Shown: positions 1 through 8,694 of the stretch, piece after piece | Layout: every line of letters starts with the position of its first letter | Numbering within the stretch: position 1 is the stretch's first letter | Assembly: GCA_035690495.1 (NCBI GenBank) | Contig: DASSKK010000069.1 | Coordinates: 1-64,000, forward strand | Direction of reading: 5' to 3' | From: DASSKK01 sp035690495 | GTDB taxonomy: Bacteria; Actinomycetota; Actinomycetes; Propionibacteriales; Nocardioidaceae | DNA: 64,000 nt | The notes under the pieces: model-generated | What the model saw: the letters and a program-made list of their open reading frames with translations, nothing else | Told to the model about the DNA's origin: nothing | The model's database searches: none | Position numbers and translations under genes: made by a program

Positions 1-158
1 TTCGCGAGACCGGGAATCGTCAAGCCTGCAAGGCGTTCCGTCCCCTCCGGCTCTGCTCCCGGCTCGACGGCGCTGAACATACCGTCGCTGATCTCGACGC
101 GAACACCATCACGGACGCCGTCATCGAGGAGCGCCCGCTCCAGCCAGTACGCCGTCAC
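1..158 (-). CDS. hutF: Formimidoylglutamate deiminase HutF, N-terminal part (cut by window edge)
   Basis: Only about 52 codons are inside the window. Read from GTG at 158, the protein begins VTAYWLERALLDDG and later has GLTIPGLAN just before the edge, which matches the N-terminus of amidohydrolase-superfamily formimidoylglutamate deiminases, where the metal-binding His motif follows directly. HutF converts N-formimidoyl-L-glutamate to N-formyl-L-glutamate and ammonia in the cytoplasm. Its start overlaps the stop of the upstream M20 amidohydrolase by 4 nt (GTGA), so the two are translationally coupled. The first coding GTG is the only good start close to that stop. The rest of the gene lies to the left of the window. 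Confidence 0.8.
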   Translation of the reverse strand, partial: MTAYWLERALLDDGVRDGVRVEISDGMFSAVEPGAEPEGTERLAGLTIPGLA

Positions 159-1444
159 GTGTCGCCCTCACCGGTGGGCTGCGTCGACGCCCCCGCCAGC
201 CGTTCGATCGTGTCCGCGAGCGCCTCGACGCCGACGAGACAGTCGGCCATCGGCGCGAACTCCTCGGGCGAGTGCGAGATGCCGGTGGGGTTGCGGACGA
301 ACAGCATCGCGGTCGGCACGCCAGCCGTGGACATCACGCCGGCGTCGTGGCCGGCCATCGTCGGGATCACCGGCCAGTCCGGACCGTCGCGGTGTCCTGA
401 GCCTGTCGAAGGGTCCTGACGGGCGATGCGTCGCGCGAGGTCGGCGTCGAAGCGCACCTCACCCGAGACGGACTCCGGTGTGACCACCAGGCCGGTGCCG
501 TCGCGCCCGGCACGCTCCTGGGCGAGCCGCTCGATGTCGGCGAGCAGCTGGTCGAGGTGCTCGGCGGTCTCCGCGCGGGCATCGAGCCAGCCGGTGACCG
601 CGGACGGGACCGCGTTGGTGCCGTTGGGCCGCACCTCGAGCCGGCCGAACGTCGCCCGCTGCCCCGCGAGCCGCGCCTGCTTGTTGGCGGCCAGCGCGGT
701 CATCGCGTAGCTCAGCATCGGGTCCTTGCGGTCCTCCATCCGGGTGGTGCCCGCGTGGTTGGCCTCGCCGGTGAAGTCGAAGCGGTAGCGCCCGTGCGGC
801 CAGATCGCGCTGGCCACCCCGACCGGGACCTCGCGGTGCACCAGGTCGCGGCCCTGCTCCACGTGGAGCTCCAGGAAGCAGCCCACCTTCTCCCGCAGCC
901 GGGTCCACACCACGTGCCGCGGGTCGGGCTCGATGCCCACCGACTCCAGCGCGTCACCGAAAGAGACGCCGTCGCGGTCGCGGAGCTCCCGCGCCTGCTC
1001 CCAGCTGGTCTGCCCGGTCGCCAGCCTGGAGCCGAGGCAGGCGATCCCGAACCGGGATCCCTCCTCCTCCACGAACGCGCCGATCCCGAGCGGCCGCTCC
1101 GGGACGAAGCCACGCTCCCGGAGCCGGTCCACCGCGGCCAGCGCCGAGACCAGGCCGAGCGGTCCGTCGTACGCCCCGCCGTCGAGCACCGAGTCCAGGT
1201 GCGAGCCGGTGAGCACCGCCTTCGCGCCGCCCGCCCCGGGGTAGCCCCACCAGCCGACGGTGTTCCCGACCGGGTCGGTCTGCACCCTCAGGCCACGCGA
1301 CTCGCACTGCTCCACGAACCACGCGTGGCACTCGCGCTCGGCGGAGCCGAACGGCTGCCGGAAGTAGCCGCCCGTTCGCGCGGAGCGCCCCAACGGCGCG
1401 AGATCGCGCCACATCTTCTCGAACGATTCGGTGCCATCGGCCAT
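155..1444 (-). CDS. M20 family zinc amidohydrolase (allantoate / N-carbamoyl amino acid hydrolase type) in the hut operon
   Basis: A 429-residue M20-type dinuclear zinc hydrolase. Metal-site motifs are visible: TGSHLDSV (about 80-86), the bridging Asp in GGAYDGPLG (about 93), VEEEGSRFG (catalytic Glu about 126-127), LELHVEQG (His194) and GISHSPEE (His about 391). The family covers allantoate amidohydrolase, N-carbamoyl-L-amino acid hydrolase and beta-ureidopropionase. Coupling to hutF by a 4-nt overlap suggests, as inference, that it handles a histidine-pathway amide such as N-formylglutamate; no HutG-type gene is in the window. Start is ATG at 1444, only 9 bp from the divergent nitroreductase start. 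Residues about 344-353 (DPSTGSGHRD) look foreign and come from a short repeat. Confidence 0.8.
   Translation of the reverse strand: MADGTESFEKMWRDLAPLGRSARTGGYFRQPFGSAERECHAWFVEQCESRGLRVQTDPVGNTVGWWGYPGAGGAKAVLTGSHLDSVLDGGAYDGPLGLVSALAAVDRLRERGFVPERPLGIGAFVEEEGSRFGIACLGSRLATGQTSWEQARELRDRDGVSFGDALESVGIEPDPRHVVWTRLREKVGCFLELHVEQGRDLVHREVPVGVASAIWPHGRYRFDFTGEANHAGTTRMEDRKDPMLSYAMTALAANKQARLAGQRATFGRLEVRPNGTNAVPSAVTGWLDARAETAEHLDQLLADIERLAQERAGRDGTGLVVTPESVSGEVRFDADLARRIARQDPSTGSGHRDGPDWPVIPTMAGHDAGVMSTAGVPTAMLFVRNPTGISHSPEEFAPMADCLVGVEALADTIERLAGASTQPTGEGDT
393..416. repeat. Short repeat (family B) inserted in the M20 amidohydrolase gene
   Basis: The core CCTGAGCCTGTCGAAGG belongs to the same family as the CGACAAGCTCA and GAGGAGC...GTCTCGAAACC segments seen at 4440-4524, 22583-22690, 38056-38117 and 52769-52806. 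Here it is read in frame as DPSTGSGH between the catalytic core and the HDAG motif of the M20 enzyme. It ends in a small direct repeat of GTCCTGA (394-400 and 413-419). Confidence 0.6.
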
Positions 1445-1453
1445 GATCTCTCC

Positions 1454-2062
1454 ATGGAGTTCTGCGAGGTGGTACGTCGTCGCCGGATGATCCGCAACTA
1501 CGCCGAGCGTCCGCTCGACCCTACGGCGGTGGACAGGATGCTCGCCAACGCCGTGCGCGCGCCGAGCGCCGGCTTCAGCCAGGGGTGGGCGTTCCTGCGG
1601 CTGGACCAGCCGGCCGACGTACGCCGCTTCTGGGCTTCCACCACAGACCCCGCCGACCGGGAGACACCCGACGACTGGCTGACCGGCATGATGCGCGCGC
1701 CGGTGGTGATCGTGCCGTGCTCGAACAAGTCCGCCTACCTGTCGCGCTATGCCGAGGCCGACAAGGGCTGGACCGACGAGGACGAGGCGCGTTGGCCGGT
1801 GCCGTTCTGGCACATGGACGCCGCGATGGCCTCGCTCCTGGTCCTGCAGACCGCCGTCGACGAGGGGCTCGGCGCCTGCTTCTTCGGCATCCCGCCCGCG
1901 CACACGGCCTCGTTCAAGCAGGCGTTCGCGGTGCCCGAGCAGTTCACCCCCGTCGGCGCGATCACCGTGGGACACCTGGCCGAGGACCGCGGGGCTGCCG
2001 GGTCGCCCTCGACGCGGCCCCGCAGGCCCATGGAGGACGTGGTGCACCGCGGCACCTGGTGA
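1454..2062 (+). CDS. Nitroreductase family protein (FMN-dependent oxidoreductase)
   Basis: 202 residues. The N-terminus RRRRMIRNYAERPLDP (about 8-23) is the FMN phosphate-binding start of the nitroreductase fold, followed by the APSAGFSQGW loop (about 36-45) and a C-terminal GLGACFFGIP / GAITVGH region typical of the family. Members reduce nitro, quinone, flavin or enone substrates with NAD(P)H; the substrate cannot be told here. The ATG at 1454 lacks a clear Shine-Dalgarno and lies 7 nt after CATGAT, so the transcript may be leaderless. It is divergent from the M20 gene with only 9 bp between the start codons, so each promoter must sit inside the other gene's 5' end. Confidence 0.8.
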   Translation: MEFCEVVRRRRMIRNYAERPLDPTAVDRMLANAVRAPSAGFSQGWAFLRLDQPADVRRFWASTTDPADRETPDDWLTGMMRAPVVIVPCSNKSAYLSRYAEADKGWTDEDEARWPVPFWHMDAAMASLLVLQTAVDEGLGACFFGIPPAHTASFKQAFAVPEQFTPVGAITVGHLAEDRGAAGSPSTRPRRPMEDVVHRGTW

Positions 2063-2072
2063 GCAGCCAACC

Positions 2073-2179
2073 TGTTGAGTTGCGCCTCGTTCCGTGTTCA
2101 GTTGCGCCTCGTTCCCGTTCAGTTGCGCCTCGTTGCGGAACGAGGAGCAACTCGGTGCCTAACCATACAGAACTCAACA
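2073..2179. repeat. Triple direct repeat plus inverted copy, bounded by 9-bp inverted ends
   Basis: Three copies of about 20 bp (GTTSAGTTGCGCCTCGTTSC at 2074-2093, 2096-2115, 2117-2136) are followed at 2137-2152 by an inverted copy (GGAACGAGGAGCAACT), so the third copy can pair with it in a hairpin of about 16 bp. The whole unit is bounded by TGTTGAGTT (2073-2081) and AACTCAACA (2171-2179), an exact 9-bp inverted repeat. It lies just after the nitroreductase stop and could act as its transcription terminator, but the repeated design and terminal inverted repeats look more like a small non-coding repeat element. Confidence 0.7.
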
Positions 2180-2223
2180 AGTGACCGAGAGCCACTGTTG
2201 GGGGTGGTGCGACACTGGACGCG

Positions 2224-2433
2224 ATGCACCCCGACCCGTGGTCCAAGCTCGGTTCGCCGCCGGGTCAGTGCGAGGCGTGCACGCACGCCAAGCTGAACCT
2301 CACCCGCCGCGGCGCGGCGTACCTGCGCTGCTTGAAAGCGGCCGAGGACGCTCGCTTTGCGCGCTACCCTCGGCTGCCCGTGCGCGACTGTCCTGGCTTC
2401 GAACCGAGCGGAGGCGCGCAGCGTGGCCGATGA
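2224..2433 (+). CDS. Conserved hypothetical 69-residue protein with four Cys
   Basis: Small, probably cytoplasmic protein: starts MHPDPWSKLGSPPGQCEACT, then RRGAAYLRC and PRLPVRDCPGFE. The CxxC (about 16 and 19) and two later Cys (about 36 and 56) suggest a metal site. I recognise this as a small family common in Nocardioides and relatives but know no function for it. The downstream DUF1992 gene starts inside its last codons (10-nt overlap), so the two are coupled. ATG 2224 gives the conserved beginning; there is no clear ribosome-binding site. Confidence 0.65.
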   Translation: MHPDPWSKLGSPPGQCEACTHAKLNLTRRGAAYLRCLKAAEDARFARYPRLPVRDCPGFEPSGGAQRGR

Positions 2434-3037
2434 GGAGCGCGCCAAAGAGGAGGAACGCCGACTGCGGCGTGCCGCGGTGACCCGACTCGACAGGCAGGTG
2501 CCCGAGCCTCCGGCCATCGACGATTCGGAGCCCGAGGAGCCGACTCCTGAGGACGAGGACAGCAGCCGCTACCGGCGCGCGGACCAGCGAGCGCTCTGGG
2601 TCGACCAGCAGGTGCGCCAGGCGATGCGCCGCGGCGAGTTCGACAACCTGCCCGGCGCGGGGAAGCCGCTGAAGCTGACCGACATGCATGACCCCGACTG
2701 GTGGGTCAAGCGGCTCATCGAGCGGGAGAACATCACCGGGATCGCGCCGCCGGCGATCGCGTTGCGCCGTGAGGACGCCGAGTTCGAGGCGAGGCTCGAC
2801 GACGAGGTGACCGAGGACGGCGTACGCCGCGTGGTCACCGACTTCAATGCGCGCGTCGTCGAGGCGCGACGTCAGCTGCTCGGCGGGCCCCCGGTGATCA
2901 CCAAGACCCGCGACCCGGATGGCGAAGTCGAGGCATGGCACGCGCGACGCGCCGCCCGCAGGAGCAAGCGCGAGGCCGAGCACCGGCATCCGGCGGAGCA
3001 GCGACGTCGTCGCTGGCTGCGTCGTCGGCGTGGCTAG
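2423..3037 (+). CDS. DUF1992 (DnaJ-homologue-domain) protein
   Basis: 204 residues from GTG 2423, which has GAGCGGAGG about 8 nt upstream. The core is the DUF1992 block: LWVDQQVRQAMRRGEFDNLP (about 54-73) and GAGKPLKL followed by DPDWWVKRLI, then PPAIALRRE. The family is sometimes annotated as a DnaJ homologue subfamily C member 28-like domain; it is not a true J-domain because it has no HPD motif. The first 45 residues are charged and low-complexity, and the C-terminus is strongly basic (RRRRWLRRRRG), which may bind nucleic acid. Function is unknown. It overlaps the small 4-Cys gene, so they are likely co-transcribed. Confidence 0.75.
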   Translation: MADEERAKEEERRLRRAAVTRLDRQVPEPPAIDDSEPEEPTPEDEDSSRYRRADQRALWVDQQVRQAMRRGEFDNLPGAGKPLKLTDMHDPDWWVKRLIERENITGIAPPAIALRREDAEFEARLDDEVTEDGVRRVVTDFNARVVEARRQLLGGPPVITKTRDPDGEVEAWHARRAARRSKREAEHRHPAEQRRRRWLRRRRG

Positions 3038-3043
3038 CGACGT

Positions 3044-3175
3044 TCAACCTTCCGTGAGGTGTCGCTCCAGTTCGGCCCTGATCCGCGGGAAGTCGGTTGC
3101 GAGGGTGTTCCACACCGCGGTGCGGTCGATGTCCTGGTAGTGGTCGCTGTACTTGTCCCGTGTTCGAGCCAGCGC
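3044..3175 (-). pseudogene. C-terminal remnant of a HepT/DUF86-like toxin
   Basis: Minus-strand reading gives RTRDKYSDHYQDIDRTAVW, then TLATDFPRIRAELERHLTEG and a stop. This carries the R-X5-HY signature (RDKYSDHY) and the following DIDRTAVW segment characteristic of HepT-like (DUF86) RNase toxins of MNT-HepT systems. There is no in-frame start codon and no MNT antitoxin partner next to it. The frame is the same as that of hutU and lies directly beyond its stop codon. I infer a decayed fragment rather than a working gene. Confidence 0.45.
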
Positions 3176-3232
3176 AGCTGGTAGCCGTCCATGCCGAAAT
3201 TGTGGGTTGTGTGCTATGTCGAGATTCCCGGC

Positions 3233-5070
<1,838 letters not shown>

Positions 5071-5074
<4 letters not shown>

Positions 5075-6624
5075 GACAGCTCTCCGATCTGTGATTCGAC
5101 GGCGTCGACCAGCGCACCGGTGCGCACGGCGACCACCGCGTGCTCGATCTCCGGGGTCAGATGCCGGTCCGGACCGGGGCCCGCCACGTCGCGGCGCAGC
5201 AGGTCTCGCGCGGCAGCAGTCGCCGGAGACGGTTCGAGGGGAGCCCGCAGGTCGAGCGCGCGGGCCGCGGTGAGGTACTCCACCGCGATCACCCGGGTCA
5301 GCCCGTCCAGGGCACGCCGCAGCTTGCGGGCGGCCGACCAGCCCATCGAGACGTGGTCCTCCTGCATCGCCGAGGACGGGATCGAGTCCACCGAGGCCGG
5401 CGCGGCGAGCCGCTTGAGCTCGGAGACGATCGCGGCCTGGGTGTACTGGGCGATCATGTGCCCCGAGTCGACGCCGGGGTCGTCGGCCAGGAACGGCGGC
5501 AGCCCGTGGTTGCGGGCGACGTCGAGGAACCGGTCCGTGCGCCGCTCGCTCATCGAGGCGACGTCGGCGGCGACGATCGCCAGGAAGTCGAGCACGTAGG
5601 CCACCGGGGCGCCGTGGAAGTTCCCGTTGGACTCCACCCGGCCATCGTCGAGCACCACCGGGTTGTCGATCGCCGAGGCGAGCTCGCGGCCGGCGACCAG
5701 CGCCGCATGGGCGACCGTGTCGCGCGCCGCGCCGTGCACCTGGGGCGAGCAACGCAGGGAGTAGGCGTCCTGGACCCGGTTGCAGTCCGGGCCGCGGTGG
5801 CTGGCGACCACGCCCGAGTCGGCGAGGATGCGGGACAGGTTCGCCGCCGAGTCGGCCTGCCCGGGATGGGGCCGCAGTGCCTGCAGGTCGGCTGCGAAGA
5901 CCCGGTCGGTGGCCAGCTGGGCCTCCACCGACATGGCCGCGGTGACGTCGGCGGCCTTGAGCAGCATGCGCAGGTCGGTGATCGCCAGCACGAGCATGCC
6001 GAGCATGCCGTCGGTGCCGTTGATCAGGGCCAGCCCCTCCTTGGCGGCGAGCTCGACAGGGGTCAGTCCCGCGTCCGCGAACGCCTCCGCAGCCGGACGA
6101 CGTACGCCGTCCCGGTCGTGGACCTCGCCCTCCCCCATCAGCACGAGCGCACAGTGCGCGAGCGGCGCAAGGTCCCCGGAGCAGCCCAGCGAGCCGTACT
6201 CGTGGACGACCGGTGTGATGCCGTGGGTGAGCAGGCCTGCGAGCGTCTGCGCGGTCTCGAGCCGGATCCCGGTGTGGCCGGTGGCCAGCGTCGACAGCCG
6301 CAGCAGCATCAGCGCGCGCACCACCTCCCGCTCGACCTCGGGGCCGCTGCCGGCGGCGTGGGAGCGCACCAGGGACTTCTGCAGCTGGGCCCGCATCTCC
6401 GCCGGGATGTGCCGCGTCGCCAGGGCGCCGAAGCCGGTGGAGATCCCGTACGCCGGGGTGGGACTCGCTGCCAGCTCCTCGACCGCCTTGCGGGCCTGCT
6501 CGATCGCGGCCACCGCGTCGGCACCGAGCTCGACCGCCGCACCGCCCCGCGCCACTGCGACGACCTCGTCGAACGAGACCGGCCTGACGCCGACCGTCAC
6601 TGTGCTCACAGGCGGAGTGCTCAT
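5071..6624 (-). CDS. hutH: Histidine ammonia-lyase HutH
   Basis: 517 residues. Deaminates L-histidine to trans-urocanate, first step of histidine catabolism; cytoplasmic tetramer. The MIO cofactor site is GSLGCSGDLAPLAH with Cys148-Ser149-Gly150, a Cys-Ser-Gly variant of the usual Ala-Ser-Gly seen in actinobacterial enzymes. AYGISTGFG (about 58-66, catalytic Tyr), NFHGAPVAY and SIPSSAMQEDHVSMG (Gln/Glu of the active site) are intact. Start ATG 6624 is preferred over the GTG 33 nt upstream because it matches the usual family length and has GGAGTG upstream; it is preceded by a promoter region with a palindrome. Stop overlaps hutU ATG (ATGA), so hutH-hutU form one operon. Confidence 0.95.
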
Positions 6625-6678
6625 GTGCTCATTCCACTCCGAGCGATTGCCGGCCACCAGTGAGGGAGGCGAGCGATA

Positions 6679-6694
6679 GTCTCAAATACGAGAC
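6679..6694. promoter_or_regulatory. Candidate HutR (IclR) operator between hutH and the IclR gene
   Basis: GTCTC-AAATAC-GAGAC is an exact 5-bp inverted repeat with 6-bp spacer, 55 bp before the hutH start. The 14-mer TCTCAAATACGAGA differs from the HutR operator consensus I remember from Corynebacterium (TCTGwwATwCCAGA) only by a symmetric G/C exchange at positions 4 and 11. Location and symmetry fit control of hutHU and autoregulation of the divergent IclR gene. The remaining bases of the 162-bp gap hold the promoters. Confidence 0.65.
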
Positions 6695-6786
6695 ACAGCG
6701 GCATCTCGAGGACAACGCGGTGTATCCCACGCAGCGGGTGCGTGCGATCCACCCCACTGAGGGAGTCCGCACCGGAAGGAGTCGAC

Positions 6787-7581
6787 ATGGAGCGCCCGTC
6801 GGCCGTGACGACGACCCAGGTGCCGGCCGCGACGCGGGCGCTGCGAGTGCTGCGCTTCCTCGCCGGCCGCCCGGACCCTGTGACGCTGGACCGGATCGCC
6901 TCCGCGGTGGGGGTGCCGCGGTCGAGCGCCTACCACCTGCTCAACGCGATGATCGCCGAGGGCTTCGTGGTCCACCTGCCCGGCGAGCACCGCTACGCGC
7001 TCGGCGTCGCCGCCTTCGAGGTCGGCAGCGGGTACACCCGCCAGGAGCCGCTGCAACGAATCACCCGGCGGCATCTCGCCGATCTGGTCGACACGGTCGG
7101 CCAGAGCGCACACCTGACCGTGCTGCACGGGCGCGACGTGCTCTACGTCGTGGAGGAGCGAGCACCCGGAAGACCACCGCTGGTCACCGACGTCGGCGTG
7201 CGGCTGCCTGCGCACCTGACCGCCAGCGGCCGCGCGATCCTCGCCGCCTTGCCGGCGGCCCAGGTGCGGGCGCTCTACCCCGGCAGGTCCGTGTTCGTGG
7301 ACCGGCACGGCACTGGCCCGCGGACGCCTAGCGCGCTGCGGACGGTGCTGTCCGAGACCCGGCAGCGCGGGCACGCGGTCGAGGACGGCGAGGTGACTCC
7401 CGGCCTGGCCTCCGTGGCCGCGCCGGTGCTGGACCACAACGACTACCCCGTCGCGAGCATCGCGGTCACCTATCCGAGCGAGGACACCCACCAGGCCGGC
7501 GGCCTGGTCGCCGCGGTGCGGCGTACCGCCGGCGCGGTGACCCGCCGCCTCGGAGGCACGTCGGCTCCAGCCGGCGAGTAA
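6787..7581 (+). CDS. IclR family regulator, probable hut repressor
   Basis: 264 residues, with N-terminal winged helix-turn-helix (about 12-70: RALRVLRFLAGRPDPVTLDR then VPRSSAYHLLNAMIAEGFV) and C-terminal IclR effector domain (GQSAHLTVLHGRDVLYV; LPAHLTASGRAILAALP; YPVASIAVTYP). Divergent from hutH with a palindrome between them, so it is very likely the histidine- or urocanate-responsive regulator of the hut genes (HutR role, inference). ATG 6787 has GGAAGGAG 6 nt upstream; an in-frame ATG at 6742 lacks one. The DMT permease gene follows after 57 bp and could be in the same transcript. Confidence 0.85.
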   Translation: MERPSAVTTTQVPAATRALRVLRFLAGRPDPVTLDRIASAVGVPRSSAYHLLNAMIAEGFVVHLPGEHRYALGVAAFEVGSGYTRQEPLQRITRRHLADLVDTVGQSAHLTVLHGRDVLYVVEERAPGRPPLVTDVGVRLPAHLTASGRAILAALPAAQVRALYPGRSVFVDRHGTGPRTPSALRTVLSETRQRGHAVEDGEVTPGLASVAAPVLDHNDYPVASIAVTYPSEDTHQAGGLVAAVRRTAGAVTRRLGGTSAPAGE

Positions 7582-7638
7582 ACGAGCGCGAATCGGGGCA
7601 CTGAGCAGTCCAGACGCCCGCCGACAGGAGAGCCGCCC

Positions 7639-8568
7639 ATGATCGCGGTCGCGATCGTCGCCGCGGTGGCGGCGGCAATGAGCAACAGCCTGGCGGCGTA
7701 CTTCCAGCAGAGCGCCGACAAGCGACTGGACACCGGAGACTCCGTGCCGTTGCGGAAGGTCCCGGTACTGATCCGCGAGCCGCGCTGGCTGCTCGGCCAG
7801 GCGTTCGACATCTCGGCGTTCGTGTGTCAGGCCGTCGCGCTCGCGTTCGGGGCCCTGGTCTTCGTGGAGCCGATGCTCGTGCTGTCGCTGCCGATCACGG
7901 TGATGGTTCGGTCCTGGTCGGCCCGCCGCCGGCTGCCCGGACGCGTCGGCGTGGTCGGGTCCACGCTCGCCGTCCTGGGGATCAGCGTCTTCCTGGGCGT
8001 CGGGCGGCCCACATCCGGAGGCGCCACGATCGACCTCGGTGAGGCACTCGAGCTCGCGGTGGCCGTCGCGGTGGTGCTCGGCATCGTTCTCGGCTGGGGC
8101 CGGACAGCCAGCGGCAACGCGCGCGCGGTTGCCTTCGCCCTGGGCGCGGGCACGGTGTACGGCGTGACCGCCGGCCTGACCAAGGTGGTCACCGGCGAGC
8201 TGCAGCACGGCGGCGTACTCGCGGCGCTCGGGCACTGGCCGCTCTACGCAGGCATCGCCGCGGGGGTGACCGGGGTGTGGCTCACCCAGAACGCCTTGAA
8301 GCCGGGCGCCCTGGCCGCACCCGTGGCCGCGATCACGCTCACCGACCCGCTGGTGGCGATCGCGATCGGGCTGGTGTGGCTGGGCGAGTCGGTGACCGCG
8401 AGCGCGTGGGCGGTGGCAGTCCAGATCCTCGCGGTGCTGGCGATGGTGGTCGGGGTGGTGATCCTGGCGCACCAGCCGGAGGCCGCCTCGGCGCCCACCG
8501 GCGAAGAGGATGACTCCGGCTCCGGTGACGCGGGCGAAGGGTCGGCGCACGCCGGGGCCGCACACTAA
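7639..8568 (+). CDS. DMT superfamily membrane transporter
   Basis: 309 residues with about 9-10 hydrophobic helices (first at about 3-22, last about 270-290) and a hydrophilic acidic tail from about 292 (EEDDSGSGDAGEGS). The inner repeat around PGALAAPVAAITLTDPLVA and IGLVWLGESV is the EamA/DMT second half; the first half has GALVFVEPMLVLSLPITVM. Substrate is not predictable. RBS ACAGGAGAG stands upstream of ATG 7639. It follows the hut regulator in the same direction, so a role in uptake or export of a histidine-pathway compound is possible but unproven. Confidence 0.75.
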   Translation: MIAVAIVAAVAAAMSNSLAAYFQQSADKRLDTGDSVPLRKVPVLIREPRWLLGQAFDISAFVCQAVALAFGALVFVEPMLVLSLPITVMVRSWSARRRLPGRVGVVGSTLAVLGISVFLGVGRPTSGGATIDLGEALELAVAVAVVLGIVLGWGRTASGNARAVAFALGAGTVYGVTAGLTKVVTGELQHGGVLAALGHWPLYAGIAAGVTGVWLTQNALKPGALAAPVAAITLTDPLVAIAIGLVWLGESVTASAWAVAVQILAVLAMVVGVVILAHQPEAASAPTGEEDDSGSGDAGEGSAHAGAAH

Positions 8569-8583
8569 GTTACCGACTGGTAG
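8569..8583. promoter_or_regulatory. TACC-N4-RGTA palindrome upstream of the EtfD-like gene
   Basis: GTTACCGACTGGTAG contains the perfect inverted repeat TACC-GACT-GGTA. It is directly after the DMT stop codon and about 112 bp before the Fe-S oxidoreductase start. The same 15-mer pattern is at 26008-26022 (acyl-CoA dehydrogenase), 50440-50454 (SRPBCC gene) and twice at 56908-56976. The symmetry is that of a TetR-type dimer site (inference). Confidence 0.6.
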
Positions 8584-8694
8584 GCTCCGGCGACGAGACG
8601 CCGGACTGGAGCGACATCACGGCGCCCGTGCCCTCCCCGTAGTCTCGGACCACGCATCAGCCACTGTCCGCGCAAGCAGCTTGGAGTAGCCCGC

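Noticed and set aside
6625..6657. Longer hutH start at GTG 6657
   Set aside because: Adds residues absent in the family and places the start in the regulatory region; ATG 6624 fits family length.
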